Positions 14,001 through 26,231 of a stretch of 64,000 bases of DNA are shown piece after piece; the first letter of the stretch is position 1; each line of letters opens with the position of its first letter. The stretch covers positions 10,151,426 to 10,215,425 of the forward strand of contig NC_135263.1 of NCBI RefSeq assembly GCF_964204865.1. Direction: 5' to 3'. The notes below the pieces were generated by a model. That model did no database searches. It saw only the letters and a list, made by a program, of their open reading frames with translations, and was not told the DNA's origin. The stretch comes from Styela clava. Lineage: Eukaryota; Chordata; Ascidiacea; Stolidobranchia; Styelidae. The translations under genes were made by a program, and so were the position numbers.

Positions 14001-16889
14001 AAAAGTTTAATCTTGATATCACAAAGTCATAAATTCATATTCCAATTTCGAACATTAGTAGATTATCGAAAATACGAATATAGTATAATCAACTTGACGT
14101 TTTCTCCTGCAGACATACTTTATGTTGATCGCGCTAAAGTTCAAACTAAGCTGTTGCTATCAAGGTTTAGTTGCACAGATTCGACTTTCTTGCAATAACT
14201 TTACGCAGGCATCTACCTCAGTTTTGTTATGTAATTTTCTCTGCACCTTCGCATAAAAATTGAGAAATGTATCATTTGATTTATGCCACAATTTGAGCGA
14301 TCTCTCTCTTACCTTGGTGCACGAGCCCCTGACCACATAATAATCTTAAATGTCATTCGACGCGTTCCGTAAAGTCAGCCGAACACAATGAAAAATCGAT
14401 TAGCGGTTATACGGGATATAGCATAAGCCAAAAGAGGAGCCAAAATTTATATAAATATTGGACTGTGGCCCGTCTTCGAACGTACGTCAATTATTTGTTC
14501 CTAATCTTTAGGCCGCAGTATGCGCAAAATATTCTTTATCTCCGCCAGAGAACGTACGTTTGATTTCAAAGGCGCTCTCTGCCCCGTTATTCATTAGGTA
14601 GATTAATATTTAAAATTTTATGAATCTGCCACAGCGCGCCGCGGAAACCATCGCGCCCTGCAAATTTTTTCTTTGTAAGTGTTGTATTAAAATTATCGTA
14701 AAGAATAATGGGTTTGAGATAAACTCTAGTTCACGTCAATCATGTCCCTTATTATTCCTTTGCAATAAATTTAGAAAATCGTATCAAAAACGTGTCATAG
14801 AAGTCAAACAATTCTCTACTTCTTGGCCTCCTGAATATAAGCTCGCGATATTTTTACATTGCACCAAGCAGGTTACGCAAATTTATTCAGCATTATCAGT
14901 CAGTTTTATTTTTGCTACATTATTGTCGTTCCTTTGAAAATTCGTCGAAAAGTGGGAAGCATTATAGAAAAATATTGAAAACCGGCTTGCTGGGCGCACC
15001 AACGAGGTTTGTAAATAACAAACTCATTTATGGGTTTATTTTTCAAGATAATATCATTAGGATCCAGAAAACTAATTAGTTACAGATCATCCGCATTTTT
15101 TAAATTGAATGATCCCGTCGATGGCGATTTTGCCAAAGGCGAATTGTGCTGTAGCTTTTAATTATATTTGGACGATAAATTTTTAAAATCATATTTACTG
15201 TCGATGTTGCTAATATGCATCGTTTACGAAACAAACACTGATATATTATTTAGTTTACTGGATAACTATGCAAGTTTAATTTTATCAATATAAATCGATC
15301 TAGTGGCGATTTTGGGGCATAAAGCTAACGGCCTATCTATACTGGCAATATATTTCACACTATTTTCACAAGAGAATAGATTATTGATCGACGCTGAACA
15401 TAGATCCCCAACGCCCTGATGACAATCAGTTTGTTGTAAGAGTTTTCGACTCAATGAGTTTCAGCGTTCGCTTACTTGAAAATTTTCCATATCGTGAAAT
15501 AAAGGTTACGGGTCGAACATGTTCCGATTGGTAGCGTCGGTCAACTAACTAAAAGTAATTGCTGATGTTTATCATTGAATAAAGGTTTAAATATACGCAA
15601 CCTAATTTTATGTTTTTGATTGTCATGACAAAAATAGAATGATTGGACTGTGGCTGCTAGCAACATCTATTAATCTTCAAACGGTCACGTCAACGTGAAA
15701 TGTGCATTAAAATAAATGCTGTGGCATTCAATACATCTAGTCGTGAAATTGTTCTGTCATAATAAGGTTTCATCAGATTGTTTTGCCACTTCGAGCTTGG
15801 TATGACAAAATCATTCCCGTTTATTTTTCGTGCGTTTACTATTCAATTTTAAAAATATAAACGTACGCACATAGTCTAAAATAAAAATAGCGTTGGACTA
15901 TGCACTTGGGTTACACTCGTAATAAAGGTGATCGAGTCGATCCCCATGAATAATAAATAATTAACTAGTCAAAATTTTCAGCATGTTAATGAGCTATTGA
16001 TTGCGCTTTACACTAATGACGTTGTATGAAAATGATGCATTGGAAAATTCTATATATATATATAACTTGTTAATTCACATGTTAAAGAGCAAAAACATAA
16101 TTATTGATAGAATTCTATATATATATTTGTAGACTGTGATCTGACGGTACGGTAAACCGTACTGTACTGCGAACAGATGTGTCCATATATTTGGGCGTAG
16201 CTCTCTTGTTATTTATTCTTTTGGTGTTAAAATATGAATATACATATACCTGTAAAATATCCGAAGGAGCGTCACTAAGCGTACGATAGCGATCAATATC
16301 ACAATTAACAAACTGAGCAATTAGACCAGTGAATTATTTATGTACCGTGCAAATCGCGAGATTGCGATCCCATGCATGATAGTATCATTTCAAGTTGTAG
16401 TGTATCCTTCCGCAGATGTATCGATTGCGATTTTTGCAATAACGCGACTGACCAACGTTACTGGTCATGGCGACTACGAGATTGCAGCCGTATATCAACG
16501 CGACATTGCTAGCTGAAACGTGTAATCGTAACGCGTTGGTTCTACTGCGATAATTGCTAATAAATCACCCGTTTTGCCAACAATCTTACTATCAGAGCTT
16601 ATTCTAACTCTATACCCATGTTTTATACCGATTGCGACCCTGAACATGTCATCAAATCCAATTCACCTACGGGCGCTATCCTTTAATATTTCATGGATAT
16701 TGTGTAATATCCATGTTCAGATTGCAATATAATATTTTCATGTAGCCATATACTATTATACAAACCCTCTTCTAATCAATTTGCTAGTTGACTCTATTGT
16801 GCTGATCGTGCTGTGCATTGGCGTTATGGGACTCCGATCACATCATGTGCGAGTGAAAATATTTCCCGCTCTCTCCTCATCCGCTGTAG
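11033..16889. other. Intergenic; possible unrecognised minus-strand exons at 12.1-12.7 kb
   Basis: No protein family is recognised. Minus-strand stretches at 12507-12654 (preceded by TCTTTCAG and running to a stop) and 12101-12136 (ATG to a GTAAGC donor) look splice-flanked and are discussed in the findings. At about 16170-16210 there is a partial copy of the unit that is tandemly repeated at 41414-42016 (GTGTCCATATATTTG, GCGTAGCTCTCTTGTT). The rest shows nothing I can name. Confidence 0.4.
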
Positions 16890-17746
16890 AAGGCATGTCC
16901 AACCTTTTTAATGCCACGGGCCACTTTCAAATGAGGAAGCTCATTGCGGGCTGCAAACTTAAATATATATACCAGTTCTGAATTACGTTAGAATTTGCGC
17001 GTCGTGGAATCAAACGCTTGGATTGAACAAAGCTATTGCGAATATCTGAACACAATATGCACGCATTTTTATGCATTGAGTAAATTTCAGAAGTTTTATT
17101 TAACGCAAAAAAGCCAGTAGCAAAGATATTGTACAGTACACTTTTTACTTTACTGGCGAAAAAGATGATCAAAGCCTACACGAAAGATAATAATCATAAT
17201 GAATTGAATTAGGGTTGCAAATTTATTCCTATATTTCCTCGACCAATGATCGCACAATAGTTTTCGATTTTGTTGAGCAAAACTCGCGCTTCTTCTAGAA
17301 ATAAAAAAAAACATCGATGTCGACCAGAGCGCAAGATTTGGTACATGTGATAACGAGAATCGATATTGGGACGCAGATGGCCTGAACACACAAACCACAA
17401 TCACGAAACACACCATGCCCTAATACACGGCTCGTTGTAAACGGAGGTTGAATACAACGGGCTGAAATAGACAGATCGTACATATCAGTGCTCACTAGAG
17501 CCGAAGTAAATTGAAAGTGATGTCTCTAAATCTTCATTAGTCATGTCTCTCGCGCATTTGAATGAAGAATTTTTTTTTTAATATTATTCTCCCTAATTTT
17601 TTATGGAAGGTGTCAATTGTAGCTCAAATTTGTGGGGGACACCGGGTTAAATTTAGTTTATTTAATTTCGGAAAATGCTACGCGGGCCACTCGTAACTCC
17701 ACGACGGGCCACAAGTGGCCCGCGGGTCACGTGTTGGACGACCCTG
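16890..17746. mobile_element. Degenerate hAT-type element, 857 bp
   Basis: The left end is AAGGCATGTCCAAC and the right end, read inward, is CAGGGTCGTCCAAC. Both are followed after a short gap by a CGGGCCAC block. The flanks CGCTGTAG (16882-16889) and CGCTCTAG (17747-17754) form an 8-bp duplication with one difference. The right end resembles the CAGGGTGGTCCAGG end at 60677 in the SDHB intron, so the two are probably the same family. Any internal coding sequence is ruined. Confidence 0.72.
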
Positions 17747-18415
17747 CGCTCTAGGCTCGGATGCATTGCGCTTATGTCTGTTACCTTCGCTGTCTTCGCG
17801 TGTGAAGTTTCAATATCAATACCTAACCAATACGGAATTTCAGGTCTTATGATCTTGTGACCCCAGTACAACTCATGTCTGATATCCGTGATGATTCATT
17901 ATTAACCATTTTTAAATTTTAAGGCTGTTCCAGTATTTAACCGATTTAAAATTGAAAAAAATGGCACTTGCTCAATTTTTTATTCAGGTTTATGATTCCG
18001 TTTGAAAGGTCAAAAATTAAATACGATTGAATAAATGACTGTCAATATTTGAAAAACTACCCTTATAACGTTAAAATGCACAATATACCCAATCAAACTA
18101 CTTGAACAGTTTTACCCCAATAATTTTATTACTTCTTAAAAAAGATAAGAAATCGATATATACTGGTATGTCCACAGATTTATCTAGGTCTTTCTAGGCA
18201 ACAACGAAGGAAGAAGAGTAGGGCATGGGGGCAAAAGCAAACAGGCGGCCGAAGAAAAGAGGGCAGAGCAAACAGTCGACCGAAGAGAAGAAAGGGGCAC
18301 AGAGTATCGCAGATAGTCAGCGTAAGAGCACAGAGAGTCCAGGTAGAAGGAAAGCCAAGCCTCGCATCCCATCGTCCATATCCGGCCCAGCTGCTATATC
18401 TCAAAAGTGAATATC
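17747..18415. other. Intergenic, GC-richer patch at 18190-18410
   Basis: No gene is recognised. The last 200 bp are less AT-rich and open in several frames on both strands, which looks like composition or repeat sequence rather than a gene. It leads straight into the hAT target duplication at 18416-18423. Confidence 0.4.
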
Positions 18416-18423
18416 AATGTTAT

Positions 18424-21400
18424 CAGTGGCGGCGCGTGATCATTTTGACAACCGGGGCAAGCTACTGCGGGACCAAGTCACCCCCATCTACGGGGACAGG
18501 ATGAGCGCTTTAAGTTCTCCCATCATTTTATGAGTATAAAAACCATTCCATCGGTAACAACCAATCGGCAAAAGCGACAATTTTTAACGATAAGAAAGTG
18601 TCTTTAAAACCGGTCCAAGTCAAGGGATTAATAAATATAGACATAGTTTATTTTGAAAACTCTTTCAAAAGGAAAGGCAATATTTACCCAGATAAATACA
18701 ATGTCATATTAACAGAAACTTCGGGAAAGCAGACAAAACCTAAAATAAGGTTTAAAACGTTACTATGAAGAGAGGAAAGGTAATGCAAAGATAAGGACAT
18801 GCGTCGCTCACTCATAGATATATATGCTGCTAGACTTCTACTGCTTGAACATATATGCAACACGCCGCGGTTTCTTGGAAGCAAAATGCTCAATAACGCG
18901 CTGATTAAAGTCATGCATCCCAGAAATAACGTCTCTGTGAATGGATAAAACAGCCAAGGAATTTAATCTATCTTGCTTCATTGTGTTTCTGAGATACGTT
19001 TTAATACGCTTCAGCGTACTGAATGTTCGCTCTGCGTCGGCGGAAGAAATAGGCGTCGTCAAAATGATGTCCAGAAATTTTGCAGACGCCGCAAAGGTAG
19101 TTACTAGAGTGTTATCTATGAGGAACCCATAGAGCGCGCAAGTTGATGTGATGTTCAAAAAAGTTTGATTGGTGTATATACATCGCAATTCATTTTCCAA
19201 TTTAGCCACGTTTATCATGGGGTAAAATTTGGAGACAGTAGCCAATAAATGGATGGGAAATTGACGTGCAAATTTTGCAAAATTTTTGGGGTTCATCAAA
19301 GAGAACGCGGCAGGGTGTTCAGTGCGCAGACGATCGTCTATTTGATTCACCAGAATGTCACAGCATTCCTTTGCAGACAAAATCAAACGCTGCGTTGTTT
19401 GCCCGCGGCGTAAAGAAGCACTCCATGTGTCGTCGTATTTTATTGTTTCCCGGATACGAGATACAGCATCGCAGAAGTCTGAAATACACGACTGCACAGA
19501 CGCTCCATCCATTAGCCTTGACTGCAATGCGCCGTATAATACATCCACGTGATAGAATATTGTGGAGAAAAAAGCGAGAAAAAATGAAAACTCACCATCT
19601 TCTAGCAGACGCTTTAGACCTGCCGCCTCCCTCACAGAGCAGAGCGTTCGTCCCAAACCGGAGAGCTCTGAATGCCATTGAAACACTCAATGAGCTCAGA
19701 CCTAATTTCGGACGCGCCCTGCACCACGCGTGATTGGAAGTTCCAACGTGTTGGTGCACAAGCTGGGAGACGGCAGCTACATATCTGGCGAAGGAGGTCA
19801 GAGCGCTTCGGCGAAACGGAAAAAATGAAGAAAACCCCGAAACATTTGCAAAAAATATACGGACGAGAGGGGGATCAAGACACATATTTTTAATAACGAG
19901 GTTAAATTGGTGTGCAAACAATGTAAAAAATGCGCATGAGGAAAATCTTCTTTTATATAAACTTGAACACCATGTTTCGACCCACTCATGACTGCCGCGC
20001 CGTCATAAGTTTGAGCTATCAATTTTGACTTCGCGTTGTAAGGCTGTAACACTTCTTTCAGTACAGCCGATATCCCGCAAGCCGTGCGATCAACGATTGG
20101 TACAAAGCTGTAAAATCTTTCGGTAGGTTTACCATCTTTCACAAACCGAAAAATCACAGCCAGTTGAGAAACGCACGTGATGTCAGTTGTCTCGTCAGAC
20201 TGAATCGAAAGGAACTGGCAATTCTCAATTTCCAGAGCCAAATGTTGTAAATAAATTTTATACATTGAGTCGAGCAAATCATTTTGGATATCCTTAGATG
20301 TCCCTTTCGAAACACTTGCGGCATCAAGATGATCGATCTCTCAATACTGTATCTAGGGATGCGGTGTATTCCACCATATCCAAAAATACCCCTCTATTAG
20401 AAGAGCCAGCCCGTTCATCGTGCCCACGGAAGGACAGCTCGTGACAACCAATGAACTTCAAAACATCTATCAATCGACCGAGAACATGGCGGTTTTTCTC
20501 GACGTTTTGGTTGTGCCGACGAATAAAAATGGCGCGTCCTTCATCCAACTGTGCTGCAATATTAACATTTCCGAATGTTCGGTATTTTACTGCATTGTCC
20601 AGATGCTCCATAGAAGATTGATGATCCCTGGCACGCTCGGAAAGATGTTTAAGATCTCTAAAACCAAATTTACACCAACGTGAGTCACGAGCGGTAGCAA
20701 AAAGTAGGCAATAAAAACAAAAAAGTGCATTTTTGTCCTCGCTGTAACACAACCATTCGTGTTTTTTATACCAAGTTTCTGCGCAGAATGTACGCCGACG
20801 CTTTCCTCCGTCATGGGATTGTTCCAGTGAACAATTTTTTGGTTGATAAAGCCCAAGACGTTGTACCTCTAATTTTTGTTCCAGCGGCAGCTGCGAAAAC
20901 GGAGTGCGAAGTAGTGCATCAACCTTATTCATTATGAGGTCTAAGGCAAAGAAATGCGAAGCCGGAAAGAAGTGAGGAGCTCAAAAGGAATGTGGAAAAT
21001 CGAAAGCAAATGGACTAAAGGTCTCTAACTGATTCAAATAGCGAAACAAGCGACAAAAACGAAGGCGAGGAAACTATCAACTCTTCAAGCAACCAACGAA
21101 CGAGAAGGAATGCGTGAATATGTCAACACGTTGTTGTAAGAAACGTCGGCATTGTGTCGTCATAATTTCGGGGCTAGCCCCGATCGGCCCCGATGATTTA
21201 GTAAAAGAAACAGAAAACAAACGAGACAAACGCGGCGAGTGGAAGATAAAAGAGAGAATACGATATACAATGAGCAACGGGGGCAAAATCGGCGTCGCCC
21301 CGTCGACGTTCGGCGAAGGCTTTGCGAGCGAAAAATGAACCATGTCGGGAGAATATGGCTAGTGTAGACAGTCTGTGCAACCGATATTGAGGTATTTTTC

Positions 21401-21473
21401 GAATATTTTTTTATTATACCGAAAAAACACCCGGGGCATTGCCCCGGTTGGCCCTATTGACGTGCCGCCACTG
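18424..21473 (-). mobile_element. hAT transposon, 3,050 bp, ZMYM1-like transposase lineage
   Basis: The left terminus is CAGGTGGCGGC-like: it reads CAGTGGCGGCGCGTGA, and the right terminus inverted reads CAGTGGCGGCACGTCA (14 of 16 identical). A second shared block CAACCGGGGCAA follows at both ends. The element is flanked by a perfect 8-bp duplication AATGTTAT (18416-18423 and 21474-21481). It encodes, on the minus strand, a hAT transposase with a TTF-type zinc finger, a central domain and a C-terminal dimerisation domain, broken by frameshifts. Full length with crisp ends and perfect duplication suggests a fairly recent insertion that has since lost coding ability. Confidence 0.95.
18838..20932 (-). 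pseudogene. hAT transposase (TTF zinc finger / dimerisation domain), frameshifted
   Basis: It reads as three collinear segments in different frames. The first (20324-20932) starts MNKVDALL and holds a TTF-type zinc-finger region with CFYC and a KHLSERARDHQ stretch. The second (19798-20277 and a little upstream) holds the catalytic-core start with QSDETTDIT, YDGAAVMSG and HCLHTNL. The third (18838 to about 19730) ends in the hAT dimerisation domain with SSADAERTFS and KTYLRNTM. Changes of frame occur near 20340 and at least twice between 19680 and 19860, where homology continues across frames. The protein resembles the ZMYM1-like/zinc-finger MYM-type hAT group. As it stands no full transposase can be made, so the copy is non-autonomous. 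Confidence 0.92.
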
Positions 21474-21654
21474 AATGTTATATTGGGGGTGTCCCGTGAT
21501 AGATCAAATGACGACGAACTCGACGGCTAAAATATTTGGAAAACCATCACTGATTTCTAACAATTTTCACCAATAGGATTGAACAATCATATTTCGTTTT
21601 TCCTGCTAGTGCGACTTCAGTGATGCTGTTGTAGCGGGCAGGCTACATAAGAAT

Positions 21655-21952
21655 AGTAGGATAGTTAGGATAAGGATAAGAAAAAAGATTTACATATCTA
21701 TCCCGGGGATGCCATGTCGGGTATGGGATTAGTTTTATTGTTTGTCTTCGGAAGCATGGACTTGGTGGTGGAGTAAGCCGTAACCGACCAGCGGTTACGT
21801 TAACCCCCAACGACGGCGAGGAGTCCAGCGATCCTCTCACACATAACCATCCCTGCATGGGATTCGGACCTGCGAACCCACGCAGAGTAATTAGAGGTGC
21901 GGTGGCGAGCGTGTCCCTTACGCTTAGCCCGTTGAGCCACACCGCCGCGCCT
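21655..21952 (-). mobile_element. tRNA-derived SINE, full-length copy
   Basis: Read on the minus strand, the 5' part is tRNA-like. A box-A-like TGGCTCAACGG lies at 21929-21939 and a box-B-like GGTCCGAATCC at 21860-21870, spaced as in a tRNA with a long variable arm. The body continues with TGGACTCCTCGCCG, GTAACCG-TGGTCGGTTACGG and CACCAAGTCCATGC, and the 3' end is made of TTATCC/CTATCC repeats. The same body occurs at about 49393-49690, 50310-50545, 50635-50765 and 56935-57150, so this is a dispersed family of Pol III origin. Confidence 0.85.
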
Positions 21953-21955
21953 GTG

Positions 21956-23638
21956 TATTCTAGTATTCTTCACCACATATTGTTAATAGTGCATGTTATT
22001 TGCCTGAAACAAGATCGTTGCTCTAATTCATTCCCTTTATGATATATTTTCCTTCGCTCAGTGCTGCTCGTGTTTATCGTGCGCATTGTTAGTTAGAAAT
22101 TTGGTTTCATCATATATATTGGGGTTAAGGTTTTAAGTGTATTTCGTTATCTGTTATTTGGATTGTGCATCTAAATATACGAACATTTAGCATTCAATCT
22201 ATTGTGTGCTTATTGACCTCTGAAGGAGTCAGTTGGGGTTTTACTCCGCTAACGTGTGTTTAATAACAGGGGGGTAAGAACGCGCAGATAGGGTCAACAG
22301 TCCCCTATACTGTAATAGGTATCCCTAACCCCTTAATGAGGATGTCCCCATGATAGATCAAATGGCGACGATCTATGGAGCTAAAATACGTGGAAAAACA
22401 CTATTGACGAAGTGTCTAGTTTCGTGTTTTTGAACATCTTTAATCTTTCTTAATTTAGGGTACATGCTATAACTTGCTCACATGCTCAACCCGTGATAAT
22501 AAGGTAACAATTGGCAGTAACTAGAGCGCAAGAAGCTAAACACTTGAAGTATTAAACGTACTGTATTAGTATTCATTTACGTTTCACCGTTAAACTATTG
22601 CACTAAAAGTCGGCGGGCCATTTTTAATCGTTACAAGTGCCGTAATTAACCCGCGGTTTGGGAACCCCAGGTTCAGGGGCATAACTTGTGTAATTTTTTT
22701 AGCTTCCTTTTAATCAGTATTAAGTTAGATCGTTTGTGAGCATTTCTGAGAATAAATAATGTGACCGTCTTTGTTCGTTTTGCCACATTTTGCGCCCTCC
22801 AGCAGCGTGCCGCCCGTGGATTTATCTACAAGATCCAATGGGTAGCTACGTCACTGCATCCAAACCTTTATTTAGAAGCCCATTTAGTACCTCGACGTAA
22901 TAGCAGTTCAATTAGCCTGTAACACGAGCTGCGGTAATTTTATTGGTGGCGAGTTCCCAATTTCATCTACTAAAACGATAAATCCAACTTCCGTGAATAG
23001 GTGAGCGGTCAAAAACTGTAATATGCAAAGGTTACCTGTCAATAACCTTCATAAACAGTTCTCTCAGCAGCTAAATAAGCACCCATAAAGTAACCTGGTA
23101 GGCACATTCTGATACATTACTACAACTATATACAAACATTTGAAGTAAATGTAGATGATATAAACAATGTATTTACAAAAAGCGCTCCATTGAAATGGAA
23201 GCTGTAGGGTACCCACATTTTTGTAACAATATTGAGAAAGTATGAAAAGTGCCATAAGCAAATATTGAGAAGACAAAATTGGCAAATTTATAAGTTTTCA
23301 AAGAGTGGGGGTTGCAAGCGCGAAAATAACTTTGGATTAATTCTAGAATTAGATCTGACAAACTTCAAAAATTTTTTTTGTGACATAGCGTTTAACCTTG
23401 ATTTGCGCTATTTTCACGAAAAGTGAGCGAATTGTATGCCTGTTCCATGATTGAAAATGTCTACACAAAAACAATGACGAGTTGTTTGATGGTGAAATTC
23501 TAGACAATTTTGCAGTATATACCAAAGTGGATAAATTTCAGTTTCTAGTCACAGATCCAACTGCCAATACTTTGTCATCCAATAAACACACTGCCTCTCC
23601 GGTAAAAAATTAAAAACAAAAGGAAAGCCATCTTGGAT
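21956..23638. other. Intergenic downstream of SF3B6, repeat remnants only
   Basis: No gene is visible. A motif of about 65 bp with TGATAGATCAAATG-CGACGA and GGCTAAAATA occurs at 21485-21550 and again in the same direction at about 22345-22412, flanking the SINE. An isolated hAT-like right terminus TTTGGGAACCCCAG ends near 22672 without a partner that I could find. Confidence 0.45.
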
Positions 23639-25667
23639 TCACTTTTTGTCGTCTGTGCTTACACCAAATTTAGCTTTCATCTTTTCCAAATTTTCTTGCT
23701 TCTTTTTAGCATCTTGTTTCTTGAATGTCTGAAAGTGTGTAATTGAACCAAATGTCACTTTTATAATTGGAAAACATTGCAATATAATAATATACATGAT
23801 CCCAATATAATTGAACTAAATAAATTTGTTCACTGTTCTAATGCAAATGTTGGGTGATTTTATCTATATATTAAATATGCAATATAATATTTAAAGTGGA
23901 ATGAGTTAATGACTAATAGTTTAAAGGCTAATATAATAAGTAGCAGATTAGAATAAATGAGATATCTGAAAGGTGACACAATCATAAATGATTCAGATAT
24001 TAGTTCCCTTGCGACAATCTTACGTGAATGTAAAAATAAAGATAAAGTCAGTTCTTCAACCAATGTCATCATTGGTTAAATAAAACCAAACCATATTAAA
24101 TTAAAAATTATATTATAAAGAATAATATGGATTCATGCTCGATTTCTGGAAGCCAAACGTGGAACACGTACCCTGTTTGGATTGTAATATAAAACTACAA
24201 GATATCTGTTGCAAACATTGAAACCAGATAAATGATCACAGGCATTCTTTGCATCAAATATATCTTCATATACAATATATGCAGTTCCCTTTGACTCAGC
24301 TGTAGTTCCCCTGTAATGAACAATAAAATAAATAGTCAGTACATTGAATGTTGAAGGGAATAGAAAAGAGAAGTTTTTAATTGTGACGTAATGGGCTGAG
24401 ATCAATTCCTTGAAATGAACAACAATTACCTTAAGTAAAGCTTAGTGTTCCACACTACATCGGACATAACCATCCTTGGCCAAATATTTAGATTCTTTTT
24501 ATCTCAATAAATGTATATTTTCAATAAAAATGATATCTTACATTCGTATTTGTCTGATTGCACCGTACTTTCCGAATATATCATACATTTCTTCAGCTGT
24601 GATTTTGTATGGTAAATTCCTGACATATAAAATTCTGTTAACTTCTGGTGGAAGTCTCACCTGAAATATAAAAAATATTATATAACAATTGTCATGAAAT
24701 GGAGTTTTTGTTAATCAAAAATTAAAAAAATTTCAAATTAATATATTATAATTTTGAAAACAGTCATTTACACAAAGTATTCATAAAAATGAATAAAATT
24801 TGAAATTGTTGACAACAACGTGCTGATATTTATTTTCTACCTTAGGTGTGGGTCTTGTAAAACTGAAAATTATAGACATGAATGTTATTAGCCGCTATAA
24901 ATTATAGAATCAACAGAAAAAAGAAGATATTCTTGTGGAGGTAAGAAGGAATACAGAAGGTCGATGTTAAAATTAAAACAGAGTTAACAGCACATTCGAT
25001 AAATATTATTAAAATTGGTTTAAATATCCATTTGTGTTTGATGAAGCACTCGAAAAAGTTCTAGGGTAAAAAAAAATATTTTAGGTACGGTACCCGTATT
25101 TATAGTAATAGGCAGGCATACACAGCTATGCAATTTCATGTCAGTGTGAAAGTGCAATAGATTAAGATATAAAACTGCTTTGGCAGTTTGGTAACGATGG
25201 CAGACTTTCAAAATCACAAATTTAGTAGGCTAGTGTCCGAGGGTCGATAAATTATTATTTACTAATTTTACAATTGAATTTATTCATGAGAATTATTACA
25301 GTTAATTGATATAGGCTACGGTACCTTAACTTAATTCTGATGTGATAATTCTGTCATAATTCAGTAATTTAAATTCTTTTTGATGACATGGCACTTACTT
25401 CAACATTCAACAAAACTAGAATTACAAAACTTTAAAATCTGGAGTGATTGATGAAGTTGCAGTGGAGCTTATTCCAGTCATTTATTACAGACCCCACAGC
25501 TGAATGGTAAGTTAGGTCTGTAGGTACGGACACGGTACCGTACTGGTACCGGTATGTATTTCATTATAATTCGCGACGTCTTACGAAAACTATCATATAA
25601 AAACTAAAGCAAAATCATTTACAATTTAAAAACTTACATTAGCTCGCCTTGCCGCTTGCATAGCCAT
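23639..25667 (-). CDS. SF3B6: Splicing factor 3B subunit 6 (SF3b p14), 125 aa, 4 exons
   Basis: The product is the small U2 snRNP/SF3b subunit that lies at the branch-point adenosine during spliceosome assembly in the nucleus. CDS exons (minus) are 25638-25667, 24542-24660, 24172-24310 and 23639-23728; all introns are GT-AG and the joined frame gives 125 aa, the same length as I recall for the human protein. One RRM covers most of the chain: RNP2 LYVRNL at residues 21-26 and RNP1 KGTAYIVY at 57-64. Tyr22, known in the family to contact the branch adenosine, is present. The stretch [20 protein letters not shown] is essentially family-invariant. The C-terminal tail is lysine-rich and divergent. 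The ATG is preceded directly by TTTCAAG, like a splice acceptor. The gene is divergent from HACL1. Confidence 0.97.
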
Positions 25668-26231
25668 CTTGAAATTCAGATATTTGGAATAAACCAGCGA
25701 AAACACCTCTGTGAAGCCGAACAACAGACAAGAAATCGTCAAATAGTATTTATGTATAGAAAGATCCTACGCGTAAAATAGGAATGTTCCCATTTAAAAC
25801 AATCTATTTCAATAGTGCTATAATATGACGCAATAACGCTGGGGAAACGTAACAAGAACGATTCGCGGATGCCCAATGCTGTTAAAAAGTGTCATAAGTT
25901 TTACCATTATGTTGTGGTCATTTTGATCATAATTGCCTTCCGTGGATATCGATATTCTAATGGGCAGCTTGTTTTTATAAATGCGTCGATTTGAATCTAA
26001 TTTTTCCTTTAAACACAGTTGGTAAGATGCCATTTCTAATCTGTTGCCCAATGCTCAACAGGCTTTGTTTGCGCTTAACATCAATTTATTTGCTTGCTCA
26101 TATTCTCGCTAGCTACTGCGCTTGATATAGTTTTCTCTGTAGTACTGAGTAGGGTTCCAGTAACAAGGCGTCCTGCAATCAATAATTCGGTGTTCTGCAA
26201 TCTATTTTGGATTTGAAAGAAAATTTAGATC
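25668..26231. promoter_or_regulatory. Shared upstream interval of SF3B6 and HACL1
   Basis: The two start codons lie 564 bp apart on opposite strands, with no other gene between them, so promoters for both must lie here or in adjacent untranslated sequence. I see no clear TATA box; one broad bidirectional promoter is plausible but is inference from layout. Confidence 0.5.

Noticed and set aside
14620-14937. A 105-codon plus-strand open frame
   Set aside because: No recognisable domain, no supporting splice sites or neighbours, and AT-rich codons like the surrounding non-coding DNA.
19266-19733. A 155-codon plus-strand open frame
   Set aside because: It is antisense to the hAT transposase remnant and has no family features; it is a shadow of the coding bias on the other strand.
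22620-22675. hAT right terminus TTTGGGAACCCCAG
   Set aside because: As a complete element: I found no matching left terminus or target duplication, so it is mentioned only as a remnant.
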